DNA from: Glycomyces salinus
GTDB lineage: Bacteria > Actinomycetota > Actinomycetes > Mycobacteriales > Micromonosporaceae
Reading direction: 5' to 3'
DNA length: 64,000 nucleotides
NCBI RefSeq assembly: GCF_016428645.1
Contig: NZ_JAELXW010000017.1
Location: 62,001-126,000, forward strand
The translations under genes and the position numbers were made by a program. The notes under the pieces were generated by a model. The model worked only from the letters and a program-made list of their open reading frames with translations, had not been told where the DNA came from and made no database searches. Below, one piece after another: positions 1-9,661 of the stretch. Numbering within the stretch: the stretch's first letter is position 1; each line of letters opens with the position of its first letter.

Positions 1-694
1 CCAGGTCGTCCGGCGCCCACGGCAGCGGCGTGTACGCGCCCATGCCGCCGGTGTTCGGACCGGTCCCGTCCTCGCCGACCCGCTTGTAGTCCTGCGCCGG
101 CAGCATCGCCCGCGCGCTCTTGCCGTCCGAGACCACGAACAGCGACACCTCGGGGCCGTCCAGGTACTCCTCGATCACGACGCGGTCGCAGTCCAGCGCG
201 TGCGCCAGGGCCGCCTCGCGGTCCTCGGTCACCACCACGCCCTTGCCCGCGGCCAGGCCGTCGTCCTTGACCACGTAGGGCGCGCCGAACTCGTCGAGCG
301 CGGCCTCGGCCTCCTCGCGGGTGCGGCACGCGCGCGCGGCGGCGGTCGGCACGCCCGCGGCGGCCATGACCTCCTTGGCGAACGCCTTCGAGCCTTCGAT
401 GCGGGCCGCCTCGCGGCTCGGCCCGTAGACCGGGATGCCCTTGGCGCGGACCGCGTCGGCCACGCCCGCCACGAGCGGCGCCTCGGGCCCGATCACGACC
501 AGGTCGGCCGCTCCGGTCACCGCCAGCGACGCGACCGCGGCCGGGTCGTTCTGGTTGACCTGGGCGCACTCGCCTAGAGCGGCCATGCCCGGGCTACCGG
601 GCGCGCAGATGAGCGCGTCGACGGATTCGTCGGCGGCCAGCGCCGCCGCCAGGGCGTGCTCGCGGCCGCCGGAACCGATCAGGAGTACTCGCAC
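1..694 (-). CDS. purD: Phosphoribosylamine--glycine ligase (GARS), 3' part missing
   Basis: Second step of de novo IMP synthesis: joins glycine to phosphoribosylamine using ATP, in the cytoplasm. The N-terminal motif VLLIGSGGREHAL follows a GTG start at 694, and the frame runs off the left edge of the window, so about 231 of the usual ~420 residues are present; the ATP-grasp portion is only partly visible. The gene is divergent from purB with about 90 bases between the two starts, so the pair probably shares a control region. The family call rests on the glycinamide ribonucleotide synthetase N-domain and the purine neighbours. The missing end is a window effect; nothing in the visible part looks broken. 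Confidence 0.93.
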   Translation of the reverse strand, partial: MRVLLIGSGGREHALAAALAADESVDALICAPGSPGMAALGECAQVNQNDPAAVASLAVTGAADLVVIGPEAPLVAGVADAVRAKGIPVYGPSREAARIEGSKAFAKEVMAAAGVPTAAARACRTREEAEAALDEFGAPYVVKDDGLAAGKGVVVTEDREAALAHALDCDRVVIEEYLDGPEVSLFVVSDGKSARAMLPAQDYKRVGEDGTGPNTGGMGAYTPLPWAPDDL

Positions 695-783
695 ACCGCC
701 AGTTTACGGCCTGCACACGGGCCGGTTAACAGGCGCGCCGACGCACATGTCACACCGTGGGAACCGAGTGCGATCATGGGCGC

Positions 784-2202
784 GTGACTCCGAATGTGCT
801 CGCCGAGCGGTACGCCTCCGGTCAAATGCGCGACATCTGGGACCCCGTCGGCAAGGTCAAGGCCGAGCGGCGCCTGTGGCTGGCCGTGCTCCGGGCCCAG
901 CACGAGCTGGGCGTGACCGTCCCCGACGGCGTCATCGCCGACTACGAACGGGTCCTCGACACGGTCGATCTCGACTCGATAGCCGCCCGCGAGCGCGTCA
1001 CCAAGCACGACGTCAAGGCCCGCATCGAGGAGTTCTCCGACCTGGCCGGGCACCAGCACGTGCACAAGGGCATGACCAGCCGGGACCTGACCGAGAACGT
1101 CGAGCAGATGCAGGTGCGGCAGTCCCTGGAGCTGGTCCGCGACCGGACCGTGGCCGTCCTGGTGCGCCTGGCCGCCCGCGCCGAGCAGTACCGGGACCTG
1201 GTCATGGCCGGACGCAGCCACAACGTGCCCGCCCAGGCCACCACCCTGGGCAAGCGCTTCGCGTACTGGGCCGAGGAGCTCCTGGCCGCCTACGAGCGGA
1301 TCGAGGACCTGCTGGCCCGCTACCCGCTGCGCGGCGTCAAGGGCCCGGTCGGCACCGCCCAGGACATGCTCGACCTCTTCGGCGGCGACACCGCGAAGCT
1401 CGCCGAGCTGGAGCGCCGCGTCGCCTCCCACCTGGGGTTCGAGCGGGTCATGGACTCGGTCGGTCAGGTCTACCCGCGCTCGCTGGACTACGAGGTCGGC
1501 TCCGCGCTCGTGCAGGCGGTGGCCGCCCCGTCGAGCGCGGCGGTCACGATCCGCCTCATGGCCGGGGCGGAACTGGCCACCGAGGGCTTCGTCGAGGGCC
1601 AGGTCGGTTCCTCGGCGATGCCGCACAAGATGAACACGCGCTCGTCCGAGCGCGTGGGCGGCCTGGCCGTGGTCGCCCGCGGCTACGCGGCGATGCTCGG
1701 CGAGCTGGCCGGGGACCAGTGGAACGAGGGCGATGTGTCCTGTTCCGTGGTGCGCCGGGTGGCCCTGCCCGACCTGTTCTTCGCCGTCGACGGCCTCTAT
1801 GAGACGTTTCTCACCATCCTCGACAATTTCGGGGCCTACCCGGCGGTCGTCGCGGCCGAGCTCGACCGGTACCTGCCGTTCCTGACCTCGACGAAGATCC
1901 TCATGGAGGCGGTGCGCCGGGGCGCCGGGCGCGAGGACGCGCACGAGGCGATCAAGGAGCACGCCGTCGCCGTCGCCCGCGCCATGCGCGAATCCGGGCA
2001 GCGGGAGAACGACCTGTTCGCGCGCCTGGCCGCCGACGACCGGCTGCCGCTCGACTGTGAGGAGCTGTCGTCCCTGGTAGCCGATACGAGTGAATTCGTT
2101 GGGGCCGCTGGAGATCAGGTCGACCGGGTCGCCGAGCGGGTGGCCGCCGCGGCGAAAGCCCACCCTGAGGCGGCCGCCTACGGGCCCGCCGACATCCTCT
2201 GA
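784..2202 (+). CDS. purB: Adenylosuccinate lyase
   Basis: 472 residues. Acts twice in purine synthesis, releasing fumarate from SAICAR and from adenylosuccinate. The fumarase/aspartase superfamily signature is seen as SSAMPHKMNTRSSE near residue 280, and the catalytic-region motif TSRDLTEN near residue 100; length is normal for the family. GTG at 784 is chosen because it gives the family N-terminus (VTPNVLAERYAS); an ATG further upstream would only add residues unlike the family. It is divergent from purD and lies about 100 bases before the purSQL operon. Confidence 0.96.
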   Translation: MTPNVLAERYASGQMRDIWDPVGKVKAERRLWLAVLRAQHELGVTVPDGVIADYERVLDTVDLDSIAARERVTKHDVKARIEEFSDLAGHQHVHKGMTSRDLTENVEQMQVRQSLELVRDRTVAVLVRLAARAEQYRDLVMAGRSHNVPAQATTLGKRFAYWAEELLAAYERIEDLLARYPLRGVKGPVGTAQDMLDLFGGDTAKLAELERRVASHLGFERVMDSVGQVYPRSLDYEVGSALVQAVAAPSSAAVTIRLMAGAELATEGFVEGQVGSSAMPHKMNTRSSERVGGLAVVARGYAAMLGELAGDQWNEGDVSCSVVRRVALPDLFFAVDGLYETFLTILDNFGAYPAVVAAELDRYLPFLTSTKILMEAVRRGAGREDAHEAIKEHAVAVARAMRESGQRENDLFARLAADDRLPLDCEELSSLVADTSEFVGAAGDQVDRVAERVAAAAKAHPEAAAYGPADIL

Positions 2203-2309
2203 TCGGCTGTGACGCGGCTCCCGACGCGCTGTCCGTCGTGCTGGCCCTGGTCAGACCCGCTCAATATGCTGGAAGTTGTCCCGTCCAAGTGACCGACAGG
2301 AGTGCGACC

Positions 2310-2654
2310 GTGGCCCGTGTAGTGGTCGACGTGATGCTGAAGTCCGAGATCCTCGACCCGCAGGGCGAGGCCGTGCTCGGGGCGCTGCCGCGCCTCGGCG
2401 TCAACAACGTGAAGTCGGTGCGGATCGGCAAGCGAGTCGAGCTCGAATTCGACGACGAAGGAGTCGAATCTGAGCATGGTGACGACGAAGGAGTCGAATC
2501 TGCGAGCAGTGACGACGCAGGAGCCGAGACCGAGCGCACCGACGGCGCCGCCCGGAACGTCCGAGAACAGGCGCAGATCATCGCCGACAAGCTCCTGGCC
2601 AACCCCGTGATCGAGAACTTCGAGATCTCGGTGCCCGGCGAGGACGCCGCATGA
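2310..2654 (+). CDS. purS: Phosphoribosylformylglycinamidine synthase subunit PurS, with a repeat insertion
   Basis: 114 residues against the usual ~80. PurS is the small subunit that bridges PurQ and small PurL in FGAM synthase and helps channel ammonia. The core is ordinary: [20 protein letters not shown] at the N-terminus, and [16 protein letters not shown] at the C-terminus. Between them, after ELEFDD (about residue 50), sit roughly 30 extra acidic residues that form three decapeptide repeats. GTG 2310 gives the family start. The stop overlaps the purQ start (ATGA), so translation is probably coupled. The reading frame through the insert is intact. Confidence 0.93.
   Translation: MARVVVDVMLKSEILDPQGEAVLGALPRLGVNNVKSVRIGKRVELEFDDEGVESEHGDDEGVESASSDDAGAETERTDGAARNVREQAQIIADKLLANPVIENFEISVPGEDAA
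2451..2540 (+). repeat. Three 30-bp in-frame repeats inside purS
   Basis: Period 30 bases, with units starting at 2451, 2481 and 2511. The first 21 bases of units 1 and 2 are identical; unit 3 has diverged. They encode [20 protein letters not shown] and [11 protein letters not shown] multiple-of-three tandem expansion leaves the purS frame open. Confidence 0.9.
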
Positions 2655-3379
2655 GCCACCCGCCGACGCCGCCCGCGCAGGCGGGCCCGCCGTCCGACCG
2701 CGCCCGCATCGGCATCGTCACCTTCCCCGGCTCGCTCGACGACCGCGACGCCGCCCGCGCCGTCCGGCTCGGCGGCGCAGAGCCGGTGCCGCTGTGGCAC
2801 GACGACGCGATGCTCCGCAGCGTCGACGCCGTGTTCCTGCCCGGCGGCTTCTCCTACGGCGACTACCTGCGCTGCGGCGCCATCGCACGTTTCAGCGAGG
2901 TCATGGGCCTGGTCCGCGAGGCCGCCGACCGCGGCATGCCGGTCATCGGCGTCTGCAACGGCTTCCAGGTCCTGTGCGAGTCGCACCTGCTGCCGGGGGC
3001 GCTGGTCCGCAACGCCCACCTGCGCTACCGCAACCGCCCGGCCCGCCTGCGCGTGGAGACCGACAAGACCGCCTGGACCGCCGCCTACGGCGCCGGCGCC
3101 GAAGTGGTCTTCCCCGCCAAGCACGGCGAGGGCCGCTTCGTCGCCGACGAGGCCACACTCGACCGCATCGAGGCCGGCGGCCAGGTCGTCTTCCGCTACC
3201 TCGACAACCCCAACGGCGCGATGCGCGACATCGCCGGCGTCTCCAACGAGGCCGGCAACGTCGTCGGCCTCATGCCCCACCCCGAGCACGCCGTCGAGGC
3301 GCTCACCGGCCCGTCCACCGACGGGCTCGGCGTGGTCGCCTCGGTTCTCTCCTATCTGAGACAGGGAGCCGCGCGATGA
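2651..3379 (+). CDS. purQ: Phosphoribosylformylglycinamidine synthase subunit PurQ (glutaminase)
   Basis: 242 residues. Class I glutamine amidotransferase that supplies ammonia to PurL for FGAR to FGAM conversion. The nucleophile elbow is [11 protein letters not shown] (Cys near residue 101); the oxyanion segment is [12 protein letters not shown]; the catalytic His-Glu pair is in [10 protein letters not shown] near the C-terminus. The ATG at 2651 overlaps the purS stop and its own stop overlaps the purL ATG, both ATGA junctions, giving a tightly coupled purSQL operon. Length is slightly above the usual ~225 owing to a short Pro-rich N-terminal extension. Confidence 0.96.
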   Translation: MSHPPTPPAQAGPPSDRARIGIVTFPGSLDDRDAARAVRLGGAEPVPLWHDDAMLRSVDAVFLPGGFSYGDYLRCGAIARFSEVMGLVREAADRGMPVIGVCNGFQVLCESHLLPGALVRNAHLRYRNRPARLRVETDKTAWTAAYGAGAEVVFPAKHGEGRFVADEATLDRIEAGGQVVFRYLDNPNGAMRDIAGVSNEAGNVVGLMPHPEHAVEALTGPSTDGLGVVASVLSYLRQGAAR

Positions 3380-5655
3380 CCGCACAGCTCAACGTCGTCG
3401 TCGACACCGTCGGCGTGGCCGAGGCCACGCCCGACGAGAAGCAGCCTTGGGCCGAACTGGGCCTCAAGGAGGACGAGTACGACCGCATCCGCGAACTGCT
3501 GGGCCGCCGGCCCACCCAGTCCGAACTGGCCATGTACTCGATCATGTGGTCCGAGCACTGCTCGTACAAGTCCAGCCGGGTCCACCTGCGGCAGTTCTCC
3601 CAGAAGAACCCGAAGACCCCGCGCCTGCTGGCCGGGATCGGCGAGAACGCCGGCGTGATCGCCATCGACGAGAACATCGCGGTCACTTTCAAGGTCGAAT
3701 CGCACAACCACCCGTCCTATGTCGAGCCCAAGCAGGGCGCGGCCACCGGCGTCGGCGGCATCATCCGCGACATCATCGCCATGGGCGCCCGCCCGATCGC
3801 GGTCATGGACTCCCTGCGCTTCGGCGACATCGACCATCCCGACACCGCCCGGGTCCTGCCTGGCGTGGTCGACGGCGTCGGCCACTACGGCAACTGCGTG
3901 GGACTGCCCAACATCGGCGGCGAGACCGTCTTCGACCCCTGCTACCAGGGCAACCCGCTGGTCAACGCGCTCAGCGTCGGCGTGATGCCGCGCTCGCGCC
4001 TCCAGTCGATGGAGGCGTCCGGCGTCGGCAACGTGGTGATCCTGCTGGGCGCCAAGACCGGCCGCGACGGCATCGGCGGCGTCTCGGTGCTGGCCAGTGC
4101 CACCTTCTCCGAGGACGGCGACGAGGACTCGCGACCCAGCGTCCAGGTCGGCGACCCGTTCGAGGAGAAGCTGCTCATCGAATGCTGCCTGGAGCTGTTC
4201 GACTCCGGGCTCGTCGTCGGCGTCCAGGACCTCGGCGGCGCCGGGCTCACCTGCGCGCTCTCGGAGACCGCGGCCGCCGGCGACGGCGGCATGCACGTCG
4301 ACCTCGAACTGGTGCCGCTGCGCGCGGCGGGCATGGAGCCGCACGACATCCTCGCCTCGGAGTCGCAGGAGCGGATGCTCCTGATCGTCGACCCGGCGAA
4401 CGTGGAGAACGTGCTGGCCCGCGCCCACCGCTGGGGCCTGCTGGCCACGGCCATCGGCACCGTCACCGACACCGGCCGCCTGGTGGTCGACTACCACGGG
4501 CAGTCCGTGGTCGACGTCCCGCCGGCGAGCCTGGCCGACGAGGGCCCGGTCTACGAGCGCCCGATCGCAGAACCGAACGACCTGGCGCTGATCGCGGTCG
4601 ACCGGGCCGAGACCCTGTCGCGGCCCTCGACCGACGCCGAGATCCGCCAGACCGTCCTGGACATGGCCGCCAGCCCGAACCTGTGCGACAAGACCTGGGT
4701 CACCGAGCAGTATGACTCCTCGGTGTTCGGCAACACCGTCCTCGGCGCCCCGCACGACGCGGGGGTCGTGCGGCTCGACGAGCGCACCGGCGTGGGCATC
4801 GCGATCTCCCTGGACGGCAACGGCCGCTTCGCGCGGCTCGACCCGTACACCGGCGCGCAGCTCTCGCTGGCCGAGGCTTACCGGAACGTGGCGACGACCG
4901 GCGCGACGCCGATCGCCGTCACCGACTGCCTCAACTTCGGCTCCCCCGAGGACCCGAACGTGATGTGGCAGTTCGAGCGGGCCGTGACCGGCATCGCCGA
5001 CGGCTGCCAGCAGTTGGGCATCCCGGTGACGGGCGGGAACGTGTCCTTCTACAACCAGACCGGCCGCGAGGCGATCCACCCGACCCCGGTCATCGGGGTC
5101 CTGGGTGTGATCGAGGACGTGAACCGGCGGGTGCCGCTGGGGCTGGGGAGCACCGGCGACACGATCGCGCTCATCGGGGAGACCCGCGAGGAGCTCTCGG
5201 GCTCGGAGTGGGCGTGGGTGACGCACCGCCACCTCGGCGGCGTCCCCCCGAAGGTCGACCTGGGCCACGAGATGAAGCTGGCCGAACTGCTCGGCCGCCT
5301 GGCCGAGCACGAGCAGCTGGCCGCCGCGCACGACCTGTCCGAGGGCGGGCTGGCGCAGGCGCTGGTCGAGGGCATCATGCATTCGGGGCTGGGCGCGCAG
5401 ATCCTGCTGCCGGAGGGCGCCGACCCGTTCACGTACCTGTTCAGCGAGTCGACCGGGCGCGTGCTCGTGGTGATCCCGCGCGGCCAGGAGCTGGCCGTGC
5501 GCGGCGCGTGCGAGCAGCGCGGTCTGCCGATCACGCCGCTGGGCGTGACCGACGCCTCGACCGACGGCCTGCACCTGCGCGACCACTTCGACATCCCGCG
5601 CGTCGAACTCGAGGCGGCCTGGAAGGGCGGCATCGGGGCCGCGGTGGGCGCATAG
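3376..5655 (+). CDS. purL: Phosphoribosylformylglycinamidine synthase subunit PurL (small type)
   Basis: 759 residues, the small form of PurL that works with separate PurS and PurQ rather than the fused ~1300-residue enzyme. It carries out the ATP-dependent amidation of FGAR. Motifs seen: [12 protein letters not shown] near residue 55, [10 protein letters not shown] near 110, [36 protein letters not shown] in the second half, and [12 protein letters not shown] near the C-terminus, giving the two AIRS-like halves. ATG 3376 overlaps the purQ stop by four bases. A strong hairpin follows the stop. Confidence 0.97.
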   Translation: MTAQLNVVVDTVGVAEATPDEKQPWAELGLKEDEYDRIRELLGRRPTQSELAMYSIMWSEHCSYKSSRVHLRQFSQKNPKTPRLLAGIGENAGVIAIDENIAVTFKVESHNHPSYVEPKQGAATGVGGIIRDIIAMGARPIAVMDSLRFGDIDHPDTARVLPGVVDGVGHYGNCVGLPNIGGETVFDPCYQGNPLVNALSVGVMPRSRLQSMEASGVGNVVILLGAKTGRDGIGGVSVLASATFSEDGDEDSRPSVQVGDPFEEKLLIECCLELFDSGLVVGVQDLGGAGLTCALSETAAAGDGGMHVDLELVPLRAAGMEPHDILASESQERMLLIVDPANVENVLARAHRWGLLATAIGTVTDTGRLVVDYHGQSVVDVPPASLADEGPVYERPIAEPNDLALIAVDRAETLSRPSTDAEIRQTVLDMAASPNLCDKTWVTEQYDSSVFGNTVLGAPHDAGVVRLDERTGVGIAISLDGNGRFARLDPYTGAQLSLAEAYRNVATTGATPIAVTDCLNFGSPEDPNVMWQFERAVTGIADGCQQLGIPVTGGNVSFYNQTGREAIHPTPVIGVLGVIEDVNRRVPLGLGSTGDTIALIGETREELSGSEWAWVTHRHLGGVPPKVDLGHEMKLAELLGRLAEHEQLAAAHDLSEGGLAQALVEGIMHSGLGAQILLPEGADPFTYLFSESTGRVLVVIPRGQELAVRGACEQRGLPITPLGVTDASTDGLHLRDHFDIPRVELEAAWKGGIGAAVGA

Positions 5656-5664
5656 GAATCAGCG

Positions 5665-5708
5665 ACGGCAGAGCCCGCCCCGGCGATAGCCGGGGCGGGC
5701 TCTGCCGT
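5665..5708. terminator. Bidirectional terminator between purL and the SDR gene
   Basis: Perfect 20-bp inverted repeat (5665-5684 and 5689-5708) with a GATA loop. It sits between two converging stop codons, so it can serve both strands. No long T run follows, as is common in high-GC actinomycetes. Confidence 0.85.
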
Positions 5709-5718
5709 ACCCCCGGGC

Positions 5719-6582
5719 TCAGGCGGCCCGAGGCATGTAAGGAGCGATCAGGTCCGCCGAGAGGGTCTCGAGCTGTGCTCGGGCCCGCGGGTCATAAGCC
5801 TGCTCGTGGGCGCGAGCCGGTCGGAACCGGTCGAAGTACTGTCCGGTCACCTCTTTCAGCTCGGGGTCGCCGATCAGCCGGAGCGTCGGTCGGGCGCCTT
5901 CGTCGGTGTCGGTCAAGGGGGTGAAGCCGCTTTCCTGCACGATCGCGGTGTCCATCAGATGGGCGGGATGCACGGCGTTCACGGTGATCCCCAGCGGCGC
6001 GAGTTCCTTAGACAAGTCCATGGTGGACATGATCATGGAGAGTTTGCTCTGGCAGTAGGCGCGCACGCCTTCGTATTCGCGTTGCAGCATCGGATCGGTG
6101 AAGTCGATAGGGGCTTGGCCGATGGAGGCCACGTTCACCACTCGGGAGGGCGCGCTGTCCGCCAGCAGGCCGGCGAGCGATCGCGCCAGCAGCAGCGGCG
6201 CCAGGTGATTGACGGCGAATCGCAGCTCGTGGCCCTGCGCGCTGAGCTCCCTGCGCGAGGTGTCCGAGCCGCCGCCGACGACGGCGTTGTTGACCAGGAC
6301 GTCGAGTCGGGGCTCGTGCTCCGCGATCGCGTCCGCCATCGTCCGCACCTGGCCGAGGTCGCTGAGGTCGGCCAGGTAGCGGTGGATCTCGACTCCCGGG
6401 TGCTCTCCTTCGAGCCGGCGGGCGACGGCGTCGAGCAGTTCGGCGTCGCGCCCGTGCAGGAGGAGGACGGCTCCGGCGGCAGCGAGGTGTTCGGCCAGCC
6501 GGAGCCCGAGACCGCGGGTAGCGCCTGTGATGAGGACATGGCTGCCCCGCATGGGAAGGAGAAAATCGCTCATATGCGCCAT
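5719..6582 (-). CDS. SDR-family NAD(P)-dependent oxidoreductase
   Basis: 287 residues. A classical short-chain dehydrogenase: cofactor motif TGATRGLG near residue 20, DLSDL, NNAVVGGG around 97, and active-site YCQSK (Tyr-x3-Lys) near 175, with a Ser in the VNVASIG strand. The C-terminus (DRFRPARAHEQA) resembles retinol-dehydrogenase-like SDRs. The substrate is not predictable. It converges on purL and is divergent from a MarR gene across a 62-base AT-rich gap, the usual arrangement of a MarR regulator and its target. The ATG at 6582 is preceded by AAGGA; ATG 6573 is an alternative. Confidence 0.85.
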   Translation of the reverse strand: MAHMSDFLLPMRGSHVLITGATRGLGLRLAEHLAAAGAVLLLHGRDAELLDAVARRLEGEHPGVEIHRYLADLSDLGQVRTMADAIAEHEPRLDVLVNNAVVGGGSDTSRRELSAQGHELRFAVNHLAPLLLARSLAGLLADSAPSRVVNVASIGQAPIDFTDPMLQREYEGVRAYCQSKLSMIMSTMDLSKELAPLGITVNAVHPAHLMDTAIVQESGFTPLTDTDEGARPTLRLIGDPELKEVTGQYFDRFRPARAHEQAYDPRARAQLETLSADLIAPYMPRAA

Positions 6583-6620
6583 GTTATCAAAGTCCTTATA
6601 ACAATAAAGACTTGTATAAT
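6583..6620. promoter_or_regulatory. Divergent promoter/operator between SDR and MarR genes
   Basis: A perfect TATAAT lies at 6615-6620 on the plus strand, 24 bases before the MarR start. GTTAT (6583-6587) and ATAAC (6598-6602) form an inverted repeat of the kind MarR proteins bind. The AT-richness contrasts sharply with the flanks. Autorepression by the MarR protein is inferred. Confidence 0.6.
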
Positions 6621-6644
6621 TGAGCGGAGCTGTATGGTCGTCTC

Positions 6645-7067
6645 GTGAGCATGCCCGTCGATCAGCGGCTCGGCCTCGACATCAAGCGAGCCGAGCAGCG
6701 TCTCATGTCGGCCAAGTCCAACGCGCTGCGCGAGCTCGGCTTGAGCGTCGCCGCATACGCCGCGCTGCTCGCGATCGACCGGACGCCCGGAATCTCCGCC
6801 GCGGGACTCGCCCGCGCCTGCCTGGTCACCCCGCAGGCGATCAATTCGGTGCTGAAGACGTTGACCGAACGCGGACTGGTCGAGCGCGCACCGCACCCGT
6901 GGCTGCGCCACGCCACCGAGACCACATTGACCGACCAAGGGCGGACGGTCCTCGCAGAAGCGGACCGGCGGGCGGTGGCCGTGGAACGCCGCTTGTCCGA
7001 GGCGTTCACGCCCGACGAGCGCGAGACACTGCGCCGCCTGCTCGCCAAAGCCGCGGATGCGCTCTGA
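6645..7067 (+). CDS. MarR-family transcriptional regulator
   Basis: 140 residues. Winged-helix regulator; members usually repress a divergent neighbour and release DNA when a small molecule binds. Visible features: helix-turn-helix around GLARACLVTPQAINSVLKTL (residues 55-75), then the wing LRHATETTLTDQG, and a C-terminal helix for dimerisation. The GTG at 6645 starts the frame; no clear Shine-Dalgarno is seen, but a good -10 box lies upstream. The likely target is the divergent SDR gene; the ligand is unknown. Confidence 0.88.
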   Translation: MSMPVDQRLGLDIKRAEQRLMSAKSNALRELGLSVAAYAALLAIDRTPGISAAGLARACLVTPQAINSVLKTLTERGLVERAPHPWLRHATETTLTDQGRTVLAEADRRAVAVERRLSEAFTPDERETLRRLLAKAADAL

Positions 7068-7096
7068 CGCCGCTGATTGCCAGGTCGGTGCCCGTA

Positions 7097-7483
7097 TCAC
7101 CGACGTCGGCGATGAGCGCGACGTCCGACGAAGGGTAAAGAGAGGTCTTCGACGACCGGCAGGTGGTCGCTCAGATCGGCCCGCTGCCCGGAGGCCGTGA
7201 CCTTCCCGGCCGCGACCGCCTCGGCGAAGCCGGTCCTTCCGCAGGCCAGTTCGATGAACACGACCGGTTGACATTCGACGACGTTCGGCGGAGTCCCGCG
7301 GCGGTGCCTCGGACCCTCGACGCACTGGACCGCCCCGAACGGGGGCACCCGCACCTCCACCGAGTGACCAGGGGCTTTCTCGGCGAGCACCTTGAGAAGT
7401 TCTCGCACCGCCGATTTCAGGGTCTCCCGATCGGGCTGTTCACCGTTGTCCAGAGCCGAAATGGCGTCGGCCACAGCGTCCAT
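7097..7483 (-). CDS. Sterol carrier family protein (bacterial SCP-like)
   Basis: 128 residues. Matches the small actinobacterial SCP-2-like family often found next to purF. Recognisable stretches are VRVPPFGAVQCVEGPRHRRG and GTPPNVVECQPVVF, followed by AEAVAAGKVTASGQRADLS. SCP-2 domains bind hydrophobic ligands, but the role of this bacterial branch is not established. ATG 7483 has GGAAGG seven bases upstream. Here it is separated from purF by the large membrane protein gene, and converges on the MarR gene. Confidence 0.8.
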   Translation of the reverse strand: MDAVADAISALDNGEQPDRETLKSAVRELLKVLAEKAPGHSVEVRVPPFGAVQCVEGPRHRRGTPPNVVECQPVVFIELACGRTGFAEAVAAGKVTASGQRADLSDHLPVVEDLSLPFVGRRAHRRRR

Positions 7484-7654
7484 GGAGTTCCCTTCCGCCA
7501 GGTTAGACTGCGCAGGACGGCGCCGCTCGCCCGAAGGGCGCCGCCGTGCTCAACCCGCGTCCTGTAACCGAAACGAGACAAGGCATAGTGGCGACGACGA
7601 ACCGCGTCAGCGATCCGTCGTGCTCAAGAAGGGCATGCCCAGGAGGGGATGTAC

Positions 7655-9661
7655 ATGACCACCGGAGCCGATCCGAGCCGGACCCAGACTAGCGTCTCCA
7701 GGTCCCGGCACGGACTAAGGGGTCGCCTGCGCACGCGCCTGGCACTCCTCGCCGCGCTCGTCGGCGTCGCGCTCGGCGCCTTCACCCTCCCGGCAGCCGC
7801 CCAGGCCCAGGACGGCAAGGTGCTCGCCTGGATGTCCAGCGGCCAGAATCCCTTCATCGACATCGGTGGCTCCGCGGCCATGGTCACCATCACGGTCCAG
7901 CCCAACTTCCAGGTGGGGGATGGCCCCAGGCAGGCCACCATCACCGCGTCTCTCGAGGGCTTGGACGGCTACGTCGGAGTCGACACCGACGGCGGGCAGT
8001 GCACCAAGAACAGCCCGAATCAGGTCACGTGCTCCAACATCACCGCGCAGGAAGGGCAACGCACGATTCAGTTCACGCTCGCCCCCGCGGTCGAGTCGGA
8101 TCTGCCCGAAGGCGAGACCAAGACCGGGAAGCTCAAGCTCCAATACGGAGGCGACGCCAAGGGCAAGGAGGAGACCGACGTCAAGGTCGCCGGGCACGCC
8201 CAGGCCGGGGTCTCCTCGATCACCGGCAAGGTCACCTCCAACGCCGATCCGGTCCCCGACGCCAAGGTCGTCCTCAACGACGGCGACGGCACCGACCACG
8301 AGACCAGCACCAACGACGGCGGCGAGTTCTCCTTTCCCGCCGGGGGCGAGACCATCGCGCCCGGGGAGATGACCCTCACCATCTCCAAGGACGGATACGA
8401 GGACGAGAGCGTCGAATTCGAGGTCCCCGCGGGCGGCACGAACAACCGCAATCTGACCCTCACCGAGGTCGAGGAAGACGAACCGGTGGAGGAGACCACC
8501 GCGGTCGAGGAGACCACGGAGGCCGCGACCGAGGAAGCGACTCCGGCCGCCGCCGAAGACGAGGGCGGCATCTCCGGCACCCTGCTGGTCCTGATCATCG
8601 TCGGCGCGCTGCTGGTCATCGGCGGCATCATCGGCATCGTGCTCCTGCTGCGCGGCGGCAAGGACGACAAGGACGACGACGACGGCGAGGGCTTCCCCAC
8701 CGACGCCCCGCCCGAGCATTCCCCCACCGCGGCGCAGGTCGGCAGCCCCGGCGTCTACCAGGCCGGGCCCAGCCCCGCCGGCGACGCGCCCACCATGGTC
8801 CACAACGGTCCGCTGGTCTCCGACAACGAGGTCGGCGCCTACGGCGCCCCGACCGCGTTCGGCCCCGCCTACGGCGCCGGCGCCGGCAGCGACTCCACCC
8901 AGGTCATGCCGCAGGCGGGCGCCCAGCAGCCCCCGCCGCCCCCGGCCGCGCCGCCCGCCGTCGGCCCCGACGGCACCCAGCTCCTGCCCACGGTCAAGAA
9001 CACCGGCGGCCCCGGAGCCCCCGGCGCTCCCAGCGGCCCCGGCGGAGCCGACGCCACCCAGGTGATGCCGCAGGCCAACCTCGGCTCCCCGCCGCCCGCC
9101 TCGGCCCCGCCGAGCGCCTTCGGCGACCCCGCGGCCACCCGGCCCCACCCGTCGCCGACACCGTCCCCGACGCCGCCGCCCAGCACCGGACCGCGGCCCT
9201 CGCCGAGCCCGTCACCCGGCTCGGCGCCGCGCCCGTCGATGTTCGAGCCGCCCTCGCAGCCCAGCGCCCCGCCGCCGGGCTCGCGCGACCCGTACGCGCC
9301 GCAGCAGCAGCCCTCCCAGCCGCCGATGCCCCCGCAGCCTTCGCCGCAGCGGCCCCCGCAGCCGGGCACCGGCTCGTTCGGCGCCCCCGGCAGCCGCGAC
9401 CCGTACGCGCCGCCGCCGGAGCCCAGCGCCCCGCCGACCGGCCCGTACACCCCGGCCCCGACCCAGGCGGTCCCGCAGTCCGGCCCCGGATTCGGTGCCG
9501 ACCGGCAGCCCTCGCCGTACGCCCCCGACGGGCCCGACCATAACCAGTGGCCCGGCCGCGACGACGCCGCCGACCAGGGAACCGGTCCCGACCAGTCGTA
9601 CCGCCCCGACGAGGAGCGACGCGGCTGGGGCGAATGGGACGACCGTCCGCGCTCGTGGTGA
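7655..9661 (+). CDS. Exported, membrane-anchored protein with carboxypeptidase-regulatory-like domain and Pro-rich cytoplasmic tail
   Basis: 668 residues, function unknown. An N-terminal signal sequence (RTRLALLAALVGVALGAF) is followed by an extracellular part ending in a CarboxypepD_reg/transthyretin-like fold (ITGKVTSNADPVPDAKVVLN ... ISKDGYEDESVEF), a Glu/Thr-rich stalk, one membrane span at about residues 308-333, an Asp/Lys stop-transfer patch, and a ~330-residue Pro/Gly/Gln-rich tail that should lie in the cytoplasm. The tail holds three Asp-x-Thr-Gln-[Val/Leu]-[Met/Leu]-Pro motifs and two SRDPYAP repeats. The ATG at 7655 is preferred over 7649 because AGGAGG abuts the latter. Confidence 0.75.
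   Translation: MTTGADPSRTQTSVSRSRHGLRGRLRTRLALLAALVGVALGAFTLPAAAQAQDGKVLAWMSSGQNPFIDIGGSAAMVTITVQPNFQVGDGPRQATITASLEGLDGYVGVDTDGGQCTKNSPNQVTCSNITAQEGQRTIQFTLAPAVESDLPEGETKTGKLKLQYGGDAKGKEETDVKVAGHAQAGVSSITGKVTSNADPVPDAKVVLNDGDGTDHETSTNDGGEFSFPAGGETIAPGEMTLTISKDGYEDESVEFEVPAGGTNNRNLTLTEVEEDEPVEETTAVEETTEAATEEATPAAAEDEGGISGTLLVLIIVGALLVIGGIIGIVLLLRGGKDDKDDDDGEGFPTDAPPEHSPTAAQVGSPGVYQAGPSPAGDAPTMVHNGPLVSDNEVGAYGAPTAFGPAYGAGAGSDSTQVMPQAGAQQPPPPPAAPPAVGPDGTQLLPTVKNTGGPGAPGAPSGPGGADATQVMPQANLGSPPPASAPPSAFGDPAATRPHPSPTPSPTPPPSTGPRPSPSPSPGSAPRPSMFEPPSQPSAPPPGSRDPYAPQQQPSQPPMPPQPSPQRPPQPGTGSFGAPGSRDPYAPPPEPSAPPTGPYTPAPTQAVPQSGPGFGADRQPSPYAPDGPDHNQWPGRDDAADQGTGPDQSYRPDEERRGWGEWDDRPRSW

Noticed and set aside
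3352-5586. 744-residue frame antisense to purL
   Set aside because: It is a shadow of purL, with His/Arg/Asp-rich composition and no domain; purL's motifs are clear on the other strand.
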